NCBI GenBank assembly: GCA_033782935.1
Contig: JAWQEG010000129.1
Coordinates: 1,307,001-1,371,000 of the forward strand
Length of the DNA: 64,000 nt
Source: Petrolisthes cinctipes
Taxonomy: Eukaryota > Arthropoda > Malacostraca > Decapoda > Porcellanidae
Direction: 5' to 3'
Positions 37,885 through 52,432 of the stretch are shown piece after piece (positions within the stretch are counted from its first letter, which is position 1; the number at the start of each line of letters is the position of its first letter). A program made the translations under genes and the position numbers. Under the pieces are notes generated by a model, which was given only the letters and a program-made list of their open reading frames with translations, did no database searches and was not told the origin of the DNA.

Positions 37885-40740
37885 TACGCACCTAAAATAT
37901 CGATTTTTAGCATGTTTTGAGCCTATATTTTGAAAATATTCTAGCACTGAGTAAGCATGTACAGATCGTTTCTGGCACCCCAAAATATCGAATTTTCGGG
38001 TGTTTTGAGCCTGAATTTGAGATATAAACGAGTACAGAAGATGCATACACATATTGACTTTGGGCACCAAAAATATCGATTTTGAGCATGTCTTGGGCCT
38101 GAATTTTAAAAATACTCTAACACGGAGTAGGCATGTACAGATCGCTTCTGGGACCCCACAATATCGAATTTTCGGGTGTTTAGGGCCAGAATTTGAGATA
38201 TAAACGGGTACAGAAGATGCATGCACATATCGAGTTTTGGGCACCTAAAAGATCGATTTTCAGTATGTTTTTGGCCTGTAATTTGAAAATACTCTAACAC
38301 GGAGTAGGCATGTACAGATCGCTTCTGGGACCCCTAAATATCGAATTTTCGGATGTTTTGAACCTGAATTTGAGATATCGACTTTGGGCACCAAAAATAT
38401 CGATTTTTAGCATGTTTTGAGCCTATATTTTGAAAATATTCTAGCACTGAGTAGGCATGTACAGATCGCTTCTGGGACCCCAAAATATCGAATTTTCGGG
38501 TGTTTTGAGCCTTAATTTGAGATATAAACGAGTACAGAAGATGCATGCACATATCGACTTTTGGGCACATAAAATATCGATTTTGAGCATGTTTTGAGCC
38601 TATATTTTGAAAACATTCTAGCACTGAGTAGACATGTATAGATCGCTTCTGTGACCCCAAAATATCGAATTTTTGGGTGTTTTGAGCCTGAATTAGAGAT
38701 ATAAACAGGTATAGAAGATGCATACACATATTGACTTTGGGCACCAAAAATATCGATTTTCAGCATGTTTTGGGCCTGAATTTTGAAAATACTCTAACAC
38801 GGAGTAGGCATGTACAGATCGCTTCTGGGACCCCAAAATATAGAATTTTCGGGTGTTTAGGGCCAGAATTTGATATATAAACGGGTACACACGATGCATT
38901 CACATATCGACTTTTGGGCACCTAAAAGATCGATATTCAGTATGTTTTTGGCCTGTATTTTGAAAATACTCTAACACGGAGTAGGCATGTACAGATTGCT
39001 TCTGGGACCCCAAAATATTGAATTTTCGGGTGTTTTAAGCCTGAATTTGAGATATAAACGGGTACAGAAGATGCATGCACATATCGACTTTTGGGCACCT
39101 AAAACATCGATTTTGAGCATGTTTTCGGCCTGTATTTTGAAAATACTCTAACACGGAGTAGGCATGTACAGATCGCTTCCGGGACCCCAAAATATCGAAT
39201 TTTCGGGTGTTTTGGGCCTGAATTTAAGATATCGTCTTTACGCACCTAAAATATCGATTTTTAGCATGTTTTGAGCCTATATTTTGAAAATATTCTAGCA
39301 CTGAGTACGCATGTACAGATCGCTTCTGGGACGCCAAAATATCGAATTTTCGGGTGTTTTGAGCTTGAATTTGAGATATAAACGAGTACAGAAGATGCAT
39401 GCACATATCGACTTTTGGGCACCTAAAATATCGATTTTGAGCATGTTTTGAGCCTATATTTTGAAAACATTCTAGCACTGAGTAGGCATGTACAGATCTC
39501 TTCTGGGACCCCAAAATATCGAATTTTCGGGTGTTTATGGCCAGAATTTGAGATATAAACGGGTACAGAAGATGCATGCACATATCGACTTTTGGGCACC
39601 TAAAAGATCGATTTTCAGTATGTTTTTGGCCTGTATTTTGAAAATACTCTAACACGGAGTAGGTATGTACAGATCGCTTCTGGGACCCCTAAATATTGAA
39701 TTTTCGTGTGTTTTGGGCCTTAAATTGAGATATCGCCTTTACGCACCTAAAATATCGATTTTTAGCATGTTTTGAGCCTTTATTTTGAAAATATTCTAGC
39801 ACGGAGTATGCATGTACAGATCGCTTCTGGGACCCCAAAATATCGAATTTTCGGGTGTTTTGAGCCTGAATTTGAGATATGAACGAGTACAGAAGATGCA
39901 TGCACATATCGACTTTTGGGCACCTAAAATATCGATTTTGAGCATGTTTTGAGCCTATATTTTGAAAACATTCTAGCACTGAGTAGGCATGTACAGATCT
40001 CTTCTGGGACCCCAAAATATCGAATTTTCGGGTGTTTATGGCCAGAATTTGAGATATAAACGGGTACATAAGATGCATGCACATATCGACTTTTGGGCAC
40101 CTAAAAGATCGATTTTCAGTATGTTTTTGGCCTGTATTTTGAAAATACTCTAACACGGAATAAGCATGTACAGATCGCTTCTGGGACCCCTAAATATCGA
40201 AGTTTGGGGTGTTTTGGGACTGAATTTGAGATATCGACTTTTAGGCACATAAAATATTGATTTTCAGCATGTTTTTAGCCTATTTTTTGAAAATATTCTA
40301 GCACTGAGTAGGCATGTACAGATTGATTCTAGGACCCCAAAATATTGAATTTTCGGGTGTTTTGAGCCTGAATTTGAGATATAAACGGGTATAGAAGATA
40401 CATGCACATATTGACTTTGGGCATCTAAAATATCGATTTTCAGCATGTTTTGGGCCTGTATTTTGAAAATACTCTAACACGAAGCAGGCATGTACAGATC
40501 GCTTCTGGGACCCAAAAATATTGAATTTTCGGGTTTTTAGGGCCAGAATTTGAGATATAAACGGGTACAGAAGATACATGTACATATTGACTTTGGGCAT
40601 CTAAAATATCGATTTTCAGCATGTTTTGGGCCTGTATTTTGAAAATACTCTAACAAGGAGTAGGCATGTACAGATCGCTTCTGGGACCCCAAAATATCGA
40701 ATTTTCGGGTGTTTTGGACCTGAAATTGAGATATCGCCTT
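37885..40740. repeat. 2,856-bp segment, first tandem copy
   Basis: The segment is repeated immediately downstream at 40,741-43,596 and is the same in every stretch I compared, including rare variants such as CAGATCGTTTCTGGCACCCC, CCCCACAATATCG, TCGCTTCCGGGACC, CAGATCTCTTC and TTTGGGGTGTTTTGGGAC. It holds 17 monomers, 12 long and 5 short (mostly long-long-short). The left edge is near 37,885, where the copies switch between GATATCGACTTT and GATATCGCCTTT. Confidence 0.88.
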
Positions 40741-43596
40741 TACGCACCTAAAATATCGATTTTTAGCATGTTTTGAGCCTATATTTTGAAAATATTCTAG
40801 CACTGAGTAAGCATGTACAGATCGTTTCTGGCACCCCAAAATATCGAATTTTCGGGTGTTTTGAGCCTGAATTTGAGATATAAACGAGTACAGAAGATGC
40901 ATACACATATTGACTTTGGGCACCAAAAATATCGATTTTGAGCATGTCTTGGGCCTGAATTTTAAAAATACTCTAACACGGAGTAGGCATGTACAGATCG
41001 CTTCTGGGACCCCACAATATCGAATTTTCGGGTGTTTAGGGCCAGAATTTGAGATATAAACGGGTACAGAAGATGCATGCACATATCGAGTTTTGGGCAC
41101 CTAAAAGATCGATTTTCAGTATGTTTTTGGCCTGTAATTTGAAAATACTCTAACACGGAGTAGGCATGTACAGATCGCTTCTGGGACCCCTAAATATCGA
41201 ATTTTCGGATGTTTTGAACCTGAATTTGAGATATCGACTTTGGGCACCAAAAATATCGATTTTTAGCATGTTTTGAGCCTATATTTTGAAAATATTCTAG
41301 CACTGAGTAGGCATGTACAGATCGCTTCTGGGACCCCAAAATATCGAATTTTCGGGTGTTTTGAGCCTTAATTTGAGATATAAACGAGTACAGAAGATGC
41401 ATGCACATATCGACTTTTGGGCACATAAAATATCGATTTTGAGCATGTTTTGAGCCTATATTTTGAAAACATTCTAGCACTGAGTAGACATGTATAGATC
41501 GCTTCTGTGACCCCAAAATATCGAATTTTTGGGTGTTTTGAGCCTGAATTAGAGATATAAACAGGTATAGAAGATGCATACACATATTGACTTTGGGCAC
41601 CAAAAATATCGATTTTCAGCATGTTTTGGGCCTGAATTTTGAAAATACTCTAACACGGAGTAGGCATGTACAGATCGCTTCTGGGACCCCAAAATATAGA
41701 ATTTTCGGGTGTTTAGGGCCAGAATTTGATATATAAACGGGTACACACGATGCATTCACATATCGACTTTTGGGCACCTAAAAGATCGATATTCAGTATG
41801 TTTTTGGCCTGTATTTTGAAAATACTCTAACACGGAGTAGGCATGTACAGATTGCTTCTGGGACCCCAAAATATTGAATTTTCGGGTGTTTTAAGCCTGA
41901 ATTTGAGATATAAACGGGTACAGAAGATGCATGCACATATCGACTTTTGGGCACCTAAAACATCGATTTTGAGCATGTTTTCGGCCTGTATTTTGAAAAT
42001 ACTCTAACACGGAGTAGGCATGTACAGATCGCTTCCGGGACCCCAAAATATCGAATTTTCGGGTGTTTTGGGCCTGAATTTAAGATATCGTCTTTACGCA
42101 CCTAAAATATCGATTTTTAGCATGTTTTGAGCCTATATTTTGAAAATATTCTAGCACTGAGTACGCATGTACAGATCGCTTCTGGGACGCCAAAATATCG
42201 AATTTTCGGGTGTTTTGAGCTTGAATTTGAGATATAAACGAGTACAGAAGATGCATGCACATATCGACTTTTGGGCACCTAAAATATCGATTTTGAGCAT
42301 GTTTTGAGCCTATATTTTGAAAACATTCTAGCACTGAGTAGGCATGTACAGATCTCTTCTGGGACCCCAAAATATCGAATTTTCGGGTGTTTATGGCCAG
42401 AATTTGAGATATAAACGGGTACAGAAGATGCATGCACATATCGACTTTTGGGCACCTAAAAGATCGATTTTCAGTATGTTTTTGGCCTGTATTTTGAAAA
42501 TACTCTAACACGGAGTAGGTATGTACAGATCGCTTCTGGGACCCCTAAATATTGAATTTTCGTGTGTTTTGGGCCTTAAATTGAGATATCGCCTTTACGC
42601 ACCTAAAATATCGATTTTTAGCATGTTTTGAGCCTTTATTTTGAAAATATTCTAGCACGGAGTATGCATGTACAGATCGCTTCTGGGACCCCAAAATATC
42701 GAATTTTCGGGTGTTTTGAGCCTGAATTTGAGATATGAACGAGTACAGAAGATGCATGCACATATCGACTTTTGGGCACCTAAAATATCGATTTTGAGCA
42801 TGTTTTGAGCCTATATTTTGAAAACATTCTAGCACTGAGTAGGCATGTACAGATCTCTTCTGGGACCCCAAAATATCGAATTTTCGGGTGTTTATGGCCA
42901 GAATTTGAGATATAAACGGGTACATAAGATGCATGCACATATCGACTTTTGGGCACCTAAAAGATCGATTTTCAGTATGTTTTTGGCCTGTATTTTGAAA
43001 ATACTCTAACACGGAATAAGCATGTACAGATCGCTTCTGGGACCCCTAAATATCGAAGTTTGGGGTGTTTTGGGACTGAATTTGAGATATCGACTTTTAG
43101 GCACATAAAATATTGATTTTCAGCATGTTTTTAGCCTATTTTTTGAAAATATTCTAGCACTGAGTAGGCATGTACAGATTGATTCTAGGACCCCAAAATA
43201 TTGAATTTTCGGGTGTTTTGAGCCTGAATTTGAGATATAAACGGGTATAGAAGATACATGCACATATTGACTTTGGGCATCTAAAATATCGATTTTCAGC
43301 ATGTTTTGGGCCTGTATTTTGAAAATACTCTAACACGAAGCAGGCATGTACAGATCGCTTCTGGGACCCAAAAATATTGAATTTTCGGGTTTTTAGGGCC
43401 AGAATTTGAGATATAAACGGGTACAGAAGATACATGTACATATTGACTTTGGGCATCTAAAATATCGATTTTCAGCATGTTTTGGGCCTGTATTTTGAAA
43501 ATACTCTAACAAGGAGTAGGCATGTACAGATCGCTTCTGGGACCCCAAAATATCGAATTTTCGGGTGTTTTGGACCTGAAATTGAGATATCGCCTT
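40741..43596. repeat. 2,856-bp segment, second tandem copy
   Basis: Text follows the first copy at a constant offset of 2,856 bp (38,106 with 40,962; 39,224 with 42,080; 40,298 with 43,154). Beyond its right end the sequence first differs at 43,645, TTTTGATAATATT against TTTTGAAAATATT. The lack of visible divergence means the duplication is either very recent or a sequence-assembly artefact. Confidence 0.88.
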
Positions 43597-43837
43597 TACG
43601 CACCTAAAATATCGATTTTTAGCATGTTTTGAGCCTATATTTTGATAATATTCTAGCACTGAGTAGGCATGTACAGATTGCTTCTGGGACCCCAAAATAT
43701 CGAATTTTAGGGTGTTTTGAGCCTGAAATTGAGATATAAACGTGTACAGAAGATGCATGCATATATCGACTTTTGGGCACCTAAAAGATCGATTTTCAGT
43801 ATGTTTTTGGCCTGTATTTTAAAAATACTCTAACACG

Positions 43838-46800
43838 GAGTAGGTATGTACAGATCGCTTCTGGGACCCCTAAATATCGAATTTTCGGGTGTTTTGGGCC
43901 TGAATTTGAGATATAAACGGGTACTGAAGATGCATGCACATATCGACTTTTGGGCACCTAAAACATCGATTTTGAGCATGTTTTGGGCCTGTATTTTGAA
44001 ATTACTCTAACACGGAGTAGGCATGTACAGATCGCTTCTGGGACCCCAAAATATCGAATTTTCGGGTGTTTTGAGCCGAATTTGAGATATAAACGAGTAC
44101 AGAAGATGCATGCACATATCGACTTTTGGGCACCTAAAATATCGATTTTGAGCATGTTTTGAACCTATATTTTGAAAACATTCTAGCACTAAGTAGGCAT
44201 GTACAGATCGCTTCTGGGACCCCAAAATATCGAATTTTCGGATGTTTTGAGCCTGAATTTGAGATATAAACGGGTACAGAAGATACAAGCACATATTGAC
44301 TTTGGGAATCTAAAATATCGATTATCAGCATGTTTTGGACCTGTATTTTGAAAAAACTCTAACACGGAGTAGGCATGTACAGATCGCTTCTGGGATTTCA
44401 AAATATCGAATTTTCGGGTATTTTGAGCCTGAATTTGAGATATAAACGGGTACTGATGATGCATGCACATATCGACTTTTGGGCACCTAAAATATCGATT
44501 TTGAGCATGTTTTTGGTCTGTATCTTGAAAACATTCTAACTAGGAGTAGGCATGTACAGATCGCATCTGGGACCCCAAAATATCGAATTTTCGGGTGTTT
44601 TGAGCCTGAATTTGAGATATCGACTTTGGGCACCTAAAATATCGATTTTTAGCATGTTTTGAGCCTATATTTTGAAAATATTCTAGCACTGAGTAGGCAT
44701 GTACAGATCGCTTCTGGGATCCCTAAATATCGAATTTTCGGGTGTTTTGGGCCTGAATTTGAGATATAAACGGGTAAAGAAGATACATGCACATATTGAC
44801 TTTGGGCATCTAAAATATCCATTTTCAGCATGTTTTGGGCCTTTATTTTAAAAAATACTCTAACACGGAGTAGGCATGTACAGATCACTTCTAGGACCCC
44901 AAAATATCGAATTTTCGGGTGTTTTGAGCCTGAATTTGAGATATAAACGGGTACTGAAGATGCATGCACATATCGACTTTTGGGCACCTAAAAGATCTAT
45001 TTTCAGTATGTTTTTGGCCTGTATTTTAAAAATACTCTAACACGGAGTAGGTATGTACAGATCGCTTCTGGAACCCCTAAATATCGAATTTTCGGGTGTT
45101 TTGGGCCTTAATTTGAGATATCGACTTTTTGGCACCTAAAATATCGATTTTTAGCATGTTTTTTGCCTATACTTTGAAAATATTCTAGCACTGAGTACAT
45201 GTACAGATTGCTTCTGGGACCCCAAAATATTGAATTTTCGGGTGTTTAGGGCCAGAATTTGAGATATAAACGGGTACAGAAGATGCATGCACATATCGAC
45301 TTTTGGGCACCTAAAAGATCGATTTTCAGTATGTTTTTGGCCTGTATTTTTAAAATACTCTAACACGGAGTAGGCATGTACAGATCGCTTCAGGGATCCC
45401 TAAATATCGAATTTTCGGGTGTTTAGGGCCTGAATTTGAGATATAAACGGGTACAGAAGATACATGCACATATTGACTTTGGGCATCGTAAAAAATCGAT
45501 TTTGAGCATGTTTTGGGCCTGTACTTTGAGAATACTCTAACACGGAGTAGGCATGTACAGGTCGCTTCTGGGACCCCAAAATATCGAATTTTCGGGTGTT
45601 TTGAGCCTGAATTTGAGATATAAACGGGTACTGAAGATGCATGCACATATCGACTTTTTGGCACCTAAAACATCGATTTTGAGCATGTTTTGGGGCCTGT
45701 ATTTTGAAAATACTCTAACAAGGAGTAGGCATATGCAGATCGCTTCTGGGACCCCAAAATATCGAATTTTTGAGTGTTTTGGGCCTGAATTTGAGATATC
45801 GACTTTACGCACCTAATATATCGATTTTTAGCATGTTTTGAGCCTATATTTTTGAAAATATTCTAGCACTGAGTAGGCATGTACAGATCGCTTCTGGGAT
45901 CCCTAAATATCGAATTTTCGGGTGTTTTGGGCCCGAATTTGAGATATAAACGGGTACAGAAGATACATGCACATATTGACTTTGGGCATCTAAAATATCG
46001 TTTTTCAACATGTTCTGAGCCTGTATTTTGAAAATACTCTAACACGGAGTAGGCATGTACAGATCGCTTCTAGGACCTCAAAATATTGAATTTTCGGGTG
46101 TTTTGAGCCTGAATTTGAGATATAAACGGGTACTGAAGATGCATGCACATATCGACTTTTTGGCACCTAAAACATCGATTTTTAGCATGTTTTGGGCTTG
46201 TTTTTTTAAAATACTCTAACACGGAGTATGCATGTACAGATCGCTTTTGGGACCCCAAAATATCGAATTTTCGGGTGTTTTGGGCCTGAATTTGAGATAT
46301 CGACTTTACGCACCTAAAATATCGATTTTTAGCATGTTTTGAGCCTATATTTTGAAAATATTCTAGCACTGAGTAAGCATGTACAGATCGTTTCTGGCAC
46401 CCCAAAATATCGAATTTTCGGGTGTTTTGAGCCTGAATTTGAGATATAAACGAGTACAGAAGATGCATACACATATTGACTTTTGGCACCAAAAATATCG
46501 ATTTTCAGCATGTTTTGGGCCTGAATTTTAAAAATACTCTAACACGGAGTAGGCATGTACAGATCGCTTCTGGGACACCACAATATCGAATTTTCGGGTG
46601 TTTAGGGCCAGAATTTGAGATATAAACGGGTACAGAAGATGCATGCACATATCGAGTTTTGGGCACCTAAAAGATCGATTTTCAGTATGTTTTTGGCCTG
46701 TAATTTGAAAATACTCTAACACGGAGTAGGCATGTACAGATCGCTTCTGGGACCCCTAAATATCGAATTTTCGGATGTTTTGAACCTGAATTTGAGATAT

Positions 46801-49745
46801 CGACTTTGGGCACCTAAAATATCGATTTTTAGCATGTTTTGAGCCTATATTTTGAAAATATTCTAGCACTGAGTAGGCATGTACAGATCGCTTCTGGGAC
46901 CCCAAAATATCGAATTTTCGGGTGTTTTGAGCCTTAATTTGAGATATAAACGAGTACAGAAGATGCATGCACATATCGACTTTTGGGCACATAAAATATC
47001 GATTTTGAGCATGTTTTGAGCCTATATTTTGAAAACATTCTAGCACTGAGTAGGCATGTATAGATCGCTTCTGTGACCCCAAAATATCGAATTTTTGGGT
47101 GTTTTGAGCCTGAATTAGAGATATAAACAGGTATAGAAGATGCATACACATATTGACTTAGGGCACCAAAAATATCGATTTTCAGCATGTTTTGGGCCTG
47201 AATTTTGAAAATACTCTAACACGGAGTAGGCATGTACAGATCGCTTCTGGGACCCAAAAATATCGAATTTTCGGGTGTTTAGGGCCAGAATTTGATATAT
47301 AAACGGGTACACACGATGCATTCACATATCGACTTTTGGGCACCTAAAAGATCGATTTTCAGTATGTTTTCTGCCTGGATTTTGAAAATACTCTAACACG
47401 GAGTAGGCATGTACAGATTGCTTCTGGGACCCCAAAATATTGAATTTTCGGGTGTTTTAAGCCTGAATTTGAGATATAAACGGGTACAGAAGATACATGC
47501 ACATATTGACTTTGGGCATCTAAAATATCGATTTTCAGCATGTTTTGGGCCTGTATTTTGAAAATACTCTAACACGGAGTAGGCATGTACAGATCGCTTC
47601 TGGGACCCCAAAATATCGAATTTTCGGGTGTTTTGAACCTGAATTTGAGATATAAACGGGTACTGAAGATGCATGCACATATCGACTTTTGGGCACCTAA
47701 AACATCGATTTTGAGCATGTTTTGGGCCTGTATTTTGAAAATACTCTAACACGGAGTAGGCATGTACAGATCGCTTCCGGGACCCCAAAATATCGAATTT
47801 TCGGGTGTTTTGGGCCTGAATTTAAGATATCGTCTTTACGCACCTAAAATATCGATTTTTAGCATGTTTTGAGCCTATATTTGGAAAATATTCTAGCACT
47901 GAGTACGCATGTACAGATCGCTTCTGGGACGCCAAAATATCGAATTTTCGGGTGTTTTGAGCTTGAATTTGAGATATAAACGAGTACAGAAGATGCATGC
48001 ACATATCGACTTTTGGGCACCTAAAATATCGATTTTGAGCATGTTTTGAGCCTATATTTTGAAAACATTCTAGCACTGAGTAGGCATGTACAGATCTCTT
48101 CTGGGACCCCAAAATATCGAATTTTCGGGTGTTTATGTCCAGAATTTGAGATATAAACGGGTACAGAAGATGCATGCACATATCGACTTTTGGGCACCTA
48201 AAAGATCGATTTTCAGTATGTTTTTGGCCTGTATTTTGAAAATACTCTAACACGGAGTAGGTATGTACAGATCGCTTCTGGGACCCCTAAATATTGAATT
48301 TTCGTTTGTTTTGGGCCTTAAATTGAGATATCGCCTTTACGCACCTAAAATATCGATTTTTAGCATGTTTTGAGCCTTTATTTTGAAAATATTCTAGCAC
48401 GGAGTATGCATGTACAGATCGCTTCTGGGACCCCAAAATATCGAATTTTCGGGTGTTTTGAGCCTGAATTTGAGATATGAACGAGTACAGAAGATGCATG
48501 CACATATCGACTTTTGGGCACCTAAAATATCGATTTTGAGCATGTTTTGAGCCTATATTTTGAAAACATTCTAGCACTGAGTAGGCATGTACAAATCGCT
48601 TCTGGGACCCCAAAATATCGAATTTTCGGGTGTTTTGAGCCTGAATTTGAGATATAAACGAGTATAGAAGATGCATACACATATTGACTTTGGGCACCAA
48701 AAATATCGATTTTCAGCATGTTTTGGGACTGTATTTTGAAAATACTCTAACACGGAGTAGGCTTGTACTGATTGCTTCTGGGACCCCAAAATATCGAATT
48801 TTCGTGTGTTTAGGGCCAGAATTTGAGATATAAACGGGTACATAAGATGCATGCACATATCGACTTTTGGGCACCTAAAAGATCGATTTTCAGTATGTTT
48901 TTGGCCTGTATTTTGAAAATACTCTAACACGGAATAAGCATGTACAGATCGCTTCTGGGACCCCTAAATATCGAAGTTTGGGGTGTTTTGGGACTGAATT
49001 TGAGATATCGACTTTTAGGCACATAAAATATTGATTTTCAGCATGTTTTTAGCCTATTTTTTGAAAATATTCTAGCACTGAGTAGGCATGTACAGATTGA
49101 TTCTAGGACCCCAAAATATTGAATTTTCGGGTGTTTTGAGCCTGAATTTGAGATATAAACGGGTATAGAAGATACATGCACATATTGACTTTGGGCATCT
49201 AAAATATCGATTTTCAGCATGTTTTGGGCCTGTATTTTGCAAATACTCTAACACGAAGCAGGCATGTACAGATCGCTTCTGGGACCCAAAAATATTGAAT
49301 TTTCGGGTTTTTAGGGCCAGAATTTGAGATATAAACGGGTACAGAAGATACATGTACATATTGACTTTGGGCATCTAAAATATCGATTTTCAGCATGTTT
49401 TGGGCCTGTATTTTGAAAATACTCTAACAAGGAGTAGGCATGTACAGATCGCTTCTGGGACCCCAAAATATCGAATTTTCGGGTGTTTTGGGCCTGAAAT
49501 TGAGATATCGCCTTTACGCACCTAAAATATCGATTTTTAGCATGTTTTGAGCCTATATTTTGATAATATTCTAGCACTGAGTAGGCATGTACAGATTGCT
49601 TCTGGGACCCCAAAATATCGAATTTTAGGGTGTTTTGAGCCTGAAATTGAGATATAAACGAGTACAGAAGATGCATGCATATATCGACTTTTGGGAACCT
49701 AAAATATCGATTTTGAGCATGTTTTGAGCCTATATTTTGAAAACA
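43838..49745. repeat. HOR family 2, copy 2 (truncated)
   Basis: This is the paralogue of 34,885-40,740, with only one copy of the 2,856-bp segment. Its right part (49.2-49.7 kb) aligns with 43.3-43.78 kb at offset 5,918 bp. Relative to copy 1 it has lost two monomers near 44.5 kb and one near 45.0 kb, and gained one near 47.4 kb and one near 48.6 kb. It is followed directly by HOR family 3. Confidence 0.83.
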
Positions 49746-52255
49746 TTCAAGCACTGAGTAGGCATGTACAGATCGCTTCTGGGACCCATAAATATCGAAT
49801 TGTTGGGTGTTTTGAGGTTGAATTTGGGATATAAACGGGTGTAGAAGATGCATACACATATTGACTTTGGGCACCAAAAATATCGTTTTTCAGCATGTTT
49901 TGGGCCTGAATTTTGAGAATATTCTAACACGGAGTATGCATGAACAGATCGCTTCTGGGACCCCTAAATATCGAATTTTCGGGTGTTTTGGGCCGAATTT
50001 ACGTTATCGACTTTTTGGCACCTAAAATATCGATTTTTAGCATGTTTTGAGCCTATATTTTGAAAAAATTCTAGCACTGAGTAGGCATGTACAGATCGCT
50101 TCTGGGACCCCAAAATATCGAATTTTCGGGTATTTTGAGCGTGAATTTGAGATAGAAACGGGTACTGATGATCCATGCACATATCGACTTTTGGGCACCT
50201 AAAATATAGATTTTGAGCATGTTTTGGGTCTGTATCTTGAAAACATTCTAACTAGGAGTAGGCATGTAGAGATCGCTTCTGGGACTCCAAAATATCGAAT
50301 TTTCGGGTGTTTTGAGCCTGAATTTGAGATATAAACGAGTATTGAAGATGCATGCACATATCGACTTTTGGGCACCTAAAATATCGATTTTCAGCATGTT
50401 TTGGGCCTATATTTTGAAAACATTCTAGCACTGAGTAGGCATGTACAGATCGCTTCTGGGACCCCAAAATATTGAATTTTCGGGTGTTTTGAGGTTGAAT
50501 TTGGAATATAAACGGGTGCAGAAGATGCATACACATATTGACTTTGGGCACCAAAAATATCGATTGTAAGCATGTTTTGGGCCTGTATTTTGAAAATACT
50601 CTAACACGGAGTAGGCATGTACAGATCGCTTCTGGGACCCCATCTTATCGAATTTTCGGGTGTTTTGAGCCTGAATTTGAGATATCGACTTTGGGCACCT
50701 AAAATATCGATTTTTAGCATGTTTTGAGCCTATATGTTGAAAATATTCTAGCACTGAGTAGGCATGTACAGATCGCTTCTGGGATCCCTAAATATCGAAT
50801 TTTTCGGTGTTTTGGGCCTGAATTTGAGATATAAACGGGTACAGAAGATACATGCACATATTGACTTTGGACATCTAAAATATCGATTTTCAGCATGTTT
50901 TGAGCCTATATTTTGAAAACATTCTAGCACTGAGTAGGCATGTACAGATTGCTTCTGGGACCCAAGAATATTGAATTTTCGGGTGTTTAGGGCCAGAATT
51001 TGAGATATAAACAGGTATAGAAGATACATGCACATATTGATTTTGGGCATCTAAAATATCGATTTTCAGCATTTTTTGGGCCTGTATTTTGAAAATACTT
51101 TAACAAGGAGTAGGCAAGTACAGATCGTTTCTGGGATCCCAAAATATCGAATTTTCGGGTGTTTTGGGCCTGAAATTGAGATATCGCCTTTACGCACCTA
51201 AAATATCGATTTTTAGCATGTTTTGAGCCTATATTTTGATAATATTCTAGCACTGAGTAGGCATGTACAGATTGCTTCTGGGACCCAAAAATATCGAATT
51301 TTCGGGTGTTTTGAGCCTGAAATTGAGATATAAACGAGTACAGAAGATGCATGCATATATCGACTTTTGGGAACCTAAAATATCGATTTTGAGCATGTTT
51401 TGAGCCTATATTTTGAAAACATTCAAGCACTGAGTAGGCATGTACAGATCGCTTCTGGGACCCATAAATATCGAATTGTTGGGTGTTTTGAGGTTGAATT
51501 TGGGATATAAACGGGTGTAGAAGATGCATACACATATTGACTTTGGGCACCAAAAATATCGTTTTTCAGCATGTTTTGGGCCTGAATTTTGAAAATACTC
51601 TAACACGGAGTAGGCATGAACAGATCGCTTCTGGGACCCCTAAATATCGAATTTTCGGGTGTTTTGGGCCGAATTTAAGATATCGACTTTTTGGCACCTA
51701 AAATATCGATTTTTAGCATGTTTTGAGCCTATATTTTGAAAATATTCTAGCACTGAGTAGGCATGTACAGATCGCTTCTGGGACCCCAAAATATCGAATT
51801 TTCGGGTATTTTGAGCCTGAATTTGAGATATAAACGGGTACTGATGATGCATGCACATATCGACTTTTGGGCACCTAAAATATCGATTTTGAGCATGATT
51901 TCGGCCTGTATTTTGAAAATGCTCTAACAAGGACTAGGCATGTACAGATCGCTTTTGGGACCCCTAAATATCGAATTTTCGGGTGTTTTGGGCGTTAATT
52001 TGAGATATCGCCTTTACGCACCTAAAATATCGATTTTTAGCATGTTTTGAGCCTATATTTTGAAAATATTCTAGCACTAAGTAGGCATGTACAGATTGCT
52101 TCTGGGACCCCAAAATATCGAATTTTCGGGTGTTTTGAGCCTGAATTTGAGATATAAACGAGTACAGAAGATGCATGCACATATCGACTTTTGGGCACCT
52201 AAAATATCTATTTTGAGCTTGTTTTGAGCCTATATTTTGAAAACATTCTAGCACT

Positions 52256-52432
52256 AAGTAGGCATGTACAGATCGCTTCTGGGACCCCAAAATATCGAAT
52301 TTTCGGGTGTTTTGAGCCTGAATTTGAGATATAAACGAGTATAGAAGATGCATGCACATATCGACTTTTGGGCACCTAAAATATCGATTTTGAGCATGTT
52401 TTGAGCCTATATTTTGAAAACATTCTAGCACT
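52256..52432. repeat. Reference long monomer, 177 bp
   Basis: A typical long unit, counted from the A/GAGTAGGCATG anchor to the next one. Successive starts at 52079, 52256, 52433, 52610, 52787, 52964 and 53141 are each exactly 177 bp apart. A hand-counted family consensus has 69 G+C in 177 bases (about 39%) and six CpG. It carries several short palindromes: TGTACA, ATGCAT, GCATGC and ATCGAT. One minus-strand frame has no stop across the unit, and because 177 is 59 codons it stays open through neighbouring copies. Confidence 0.95.
52281..52369. repeat. Half-unit A (89 bp) of the internal dimer
   Basis: First half of the dimeric monomer, starting at GGGACCCC. Its anchors AAAATATCGA (52289), TGTTTTGAGCCT (52308) and GCATGCACATATCG (52350) recur in half B exactly 89 bp later. 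This half carries the 30-bp stretch between GATAT and CATATCGAC that is missing from short monomers. The halves differ by many substitutions and small indels, so the dimerisation is much older than the amplification of the 177-bp unit. Confidence 0.85.

Larger units (their letters stand above)
34885..43837. repeat. HOR family 2, copy 1 (8,953 bp)
   Basis: It starts at GAGTAGGTATGTACAG (34,885), whose paralogue is at 43,838. Offsets to copy 2 step through 8,953 (35.0-35.5 kb), 8,599 (36.05-36.4), 8,422 (36.73-38.9), 8,598 (39.2-39.7) and 8,774 (40.26-40.7). The steps are 354, 177, 176 and 176 bp, whole monomers each time. A private 2-bp loss giving GAGTACATGTACAG at 36,771 recurs at 45,193, confirming the alignment. 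The copy includes the 2,856-bp duplication listed separately. Confidence 0.85.
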
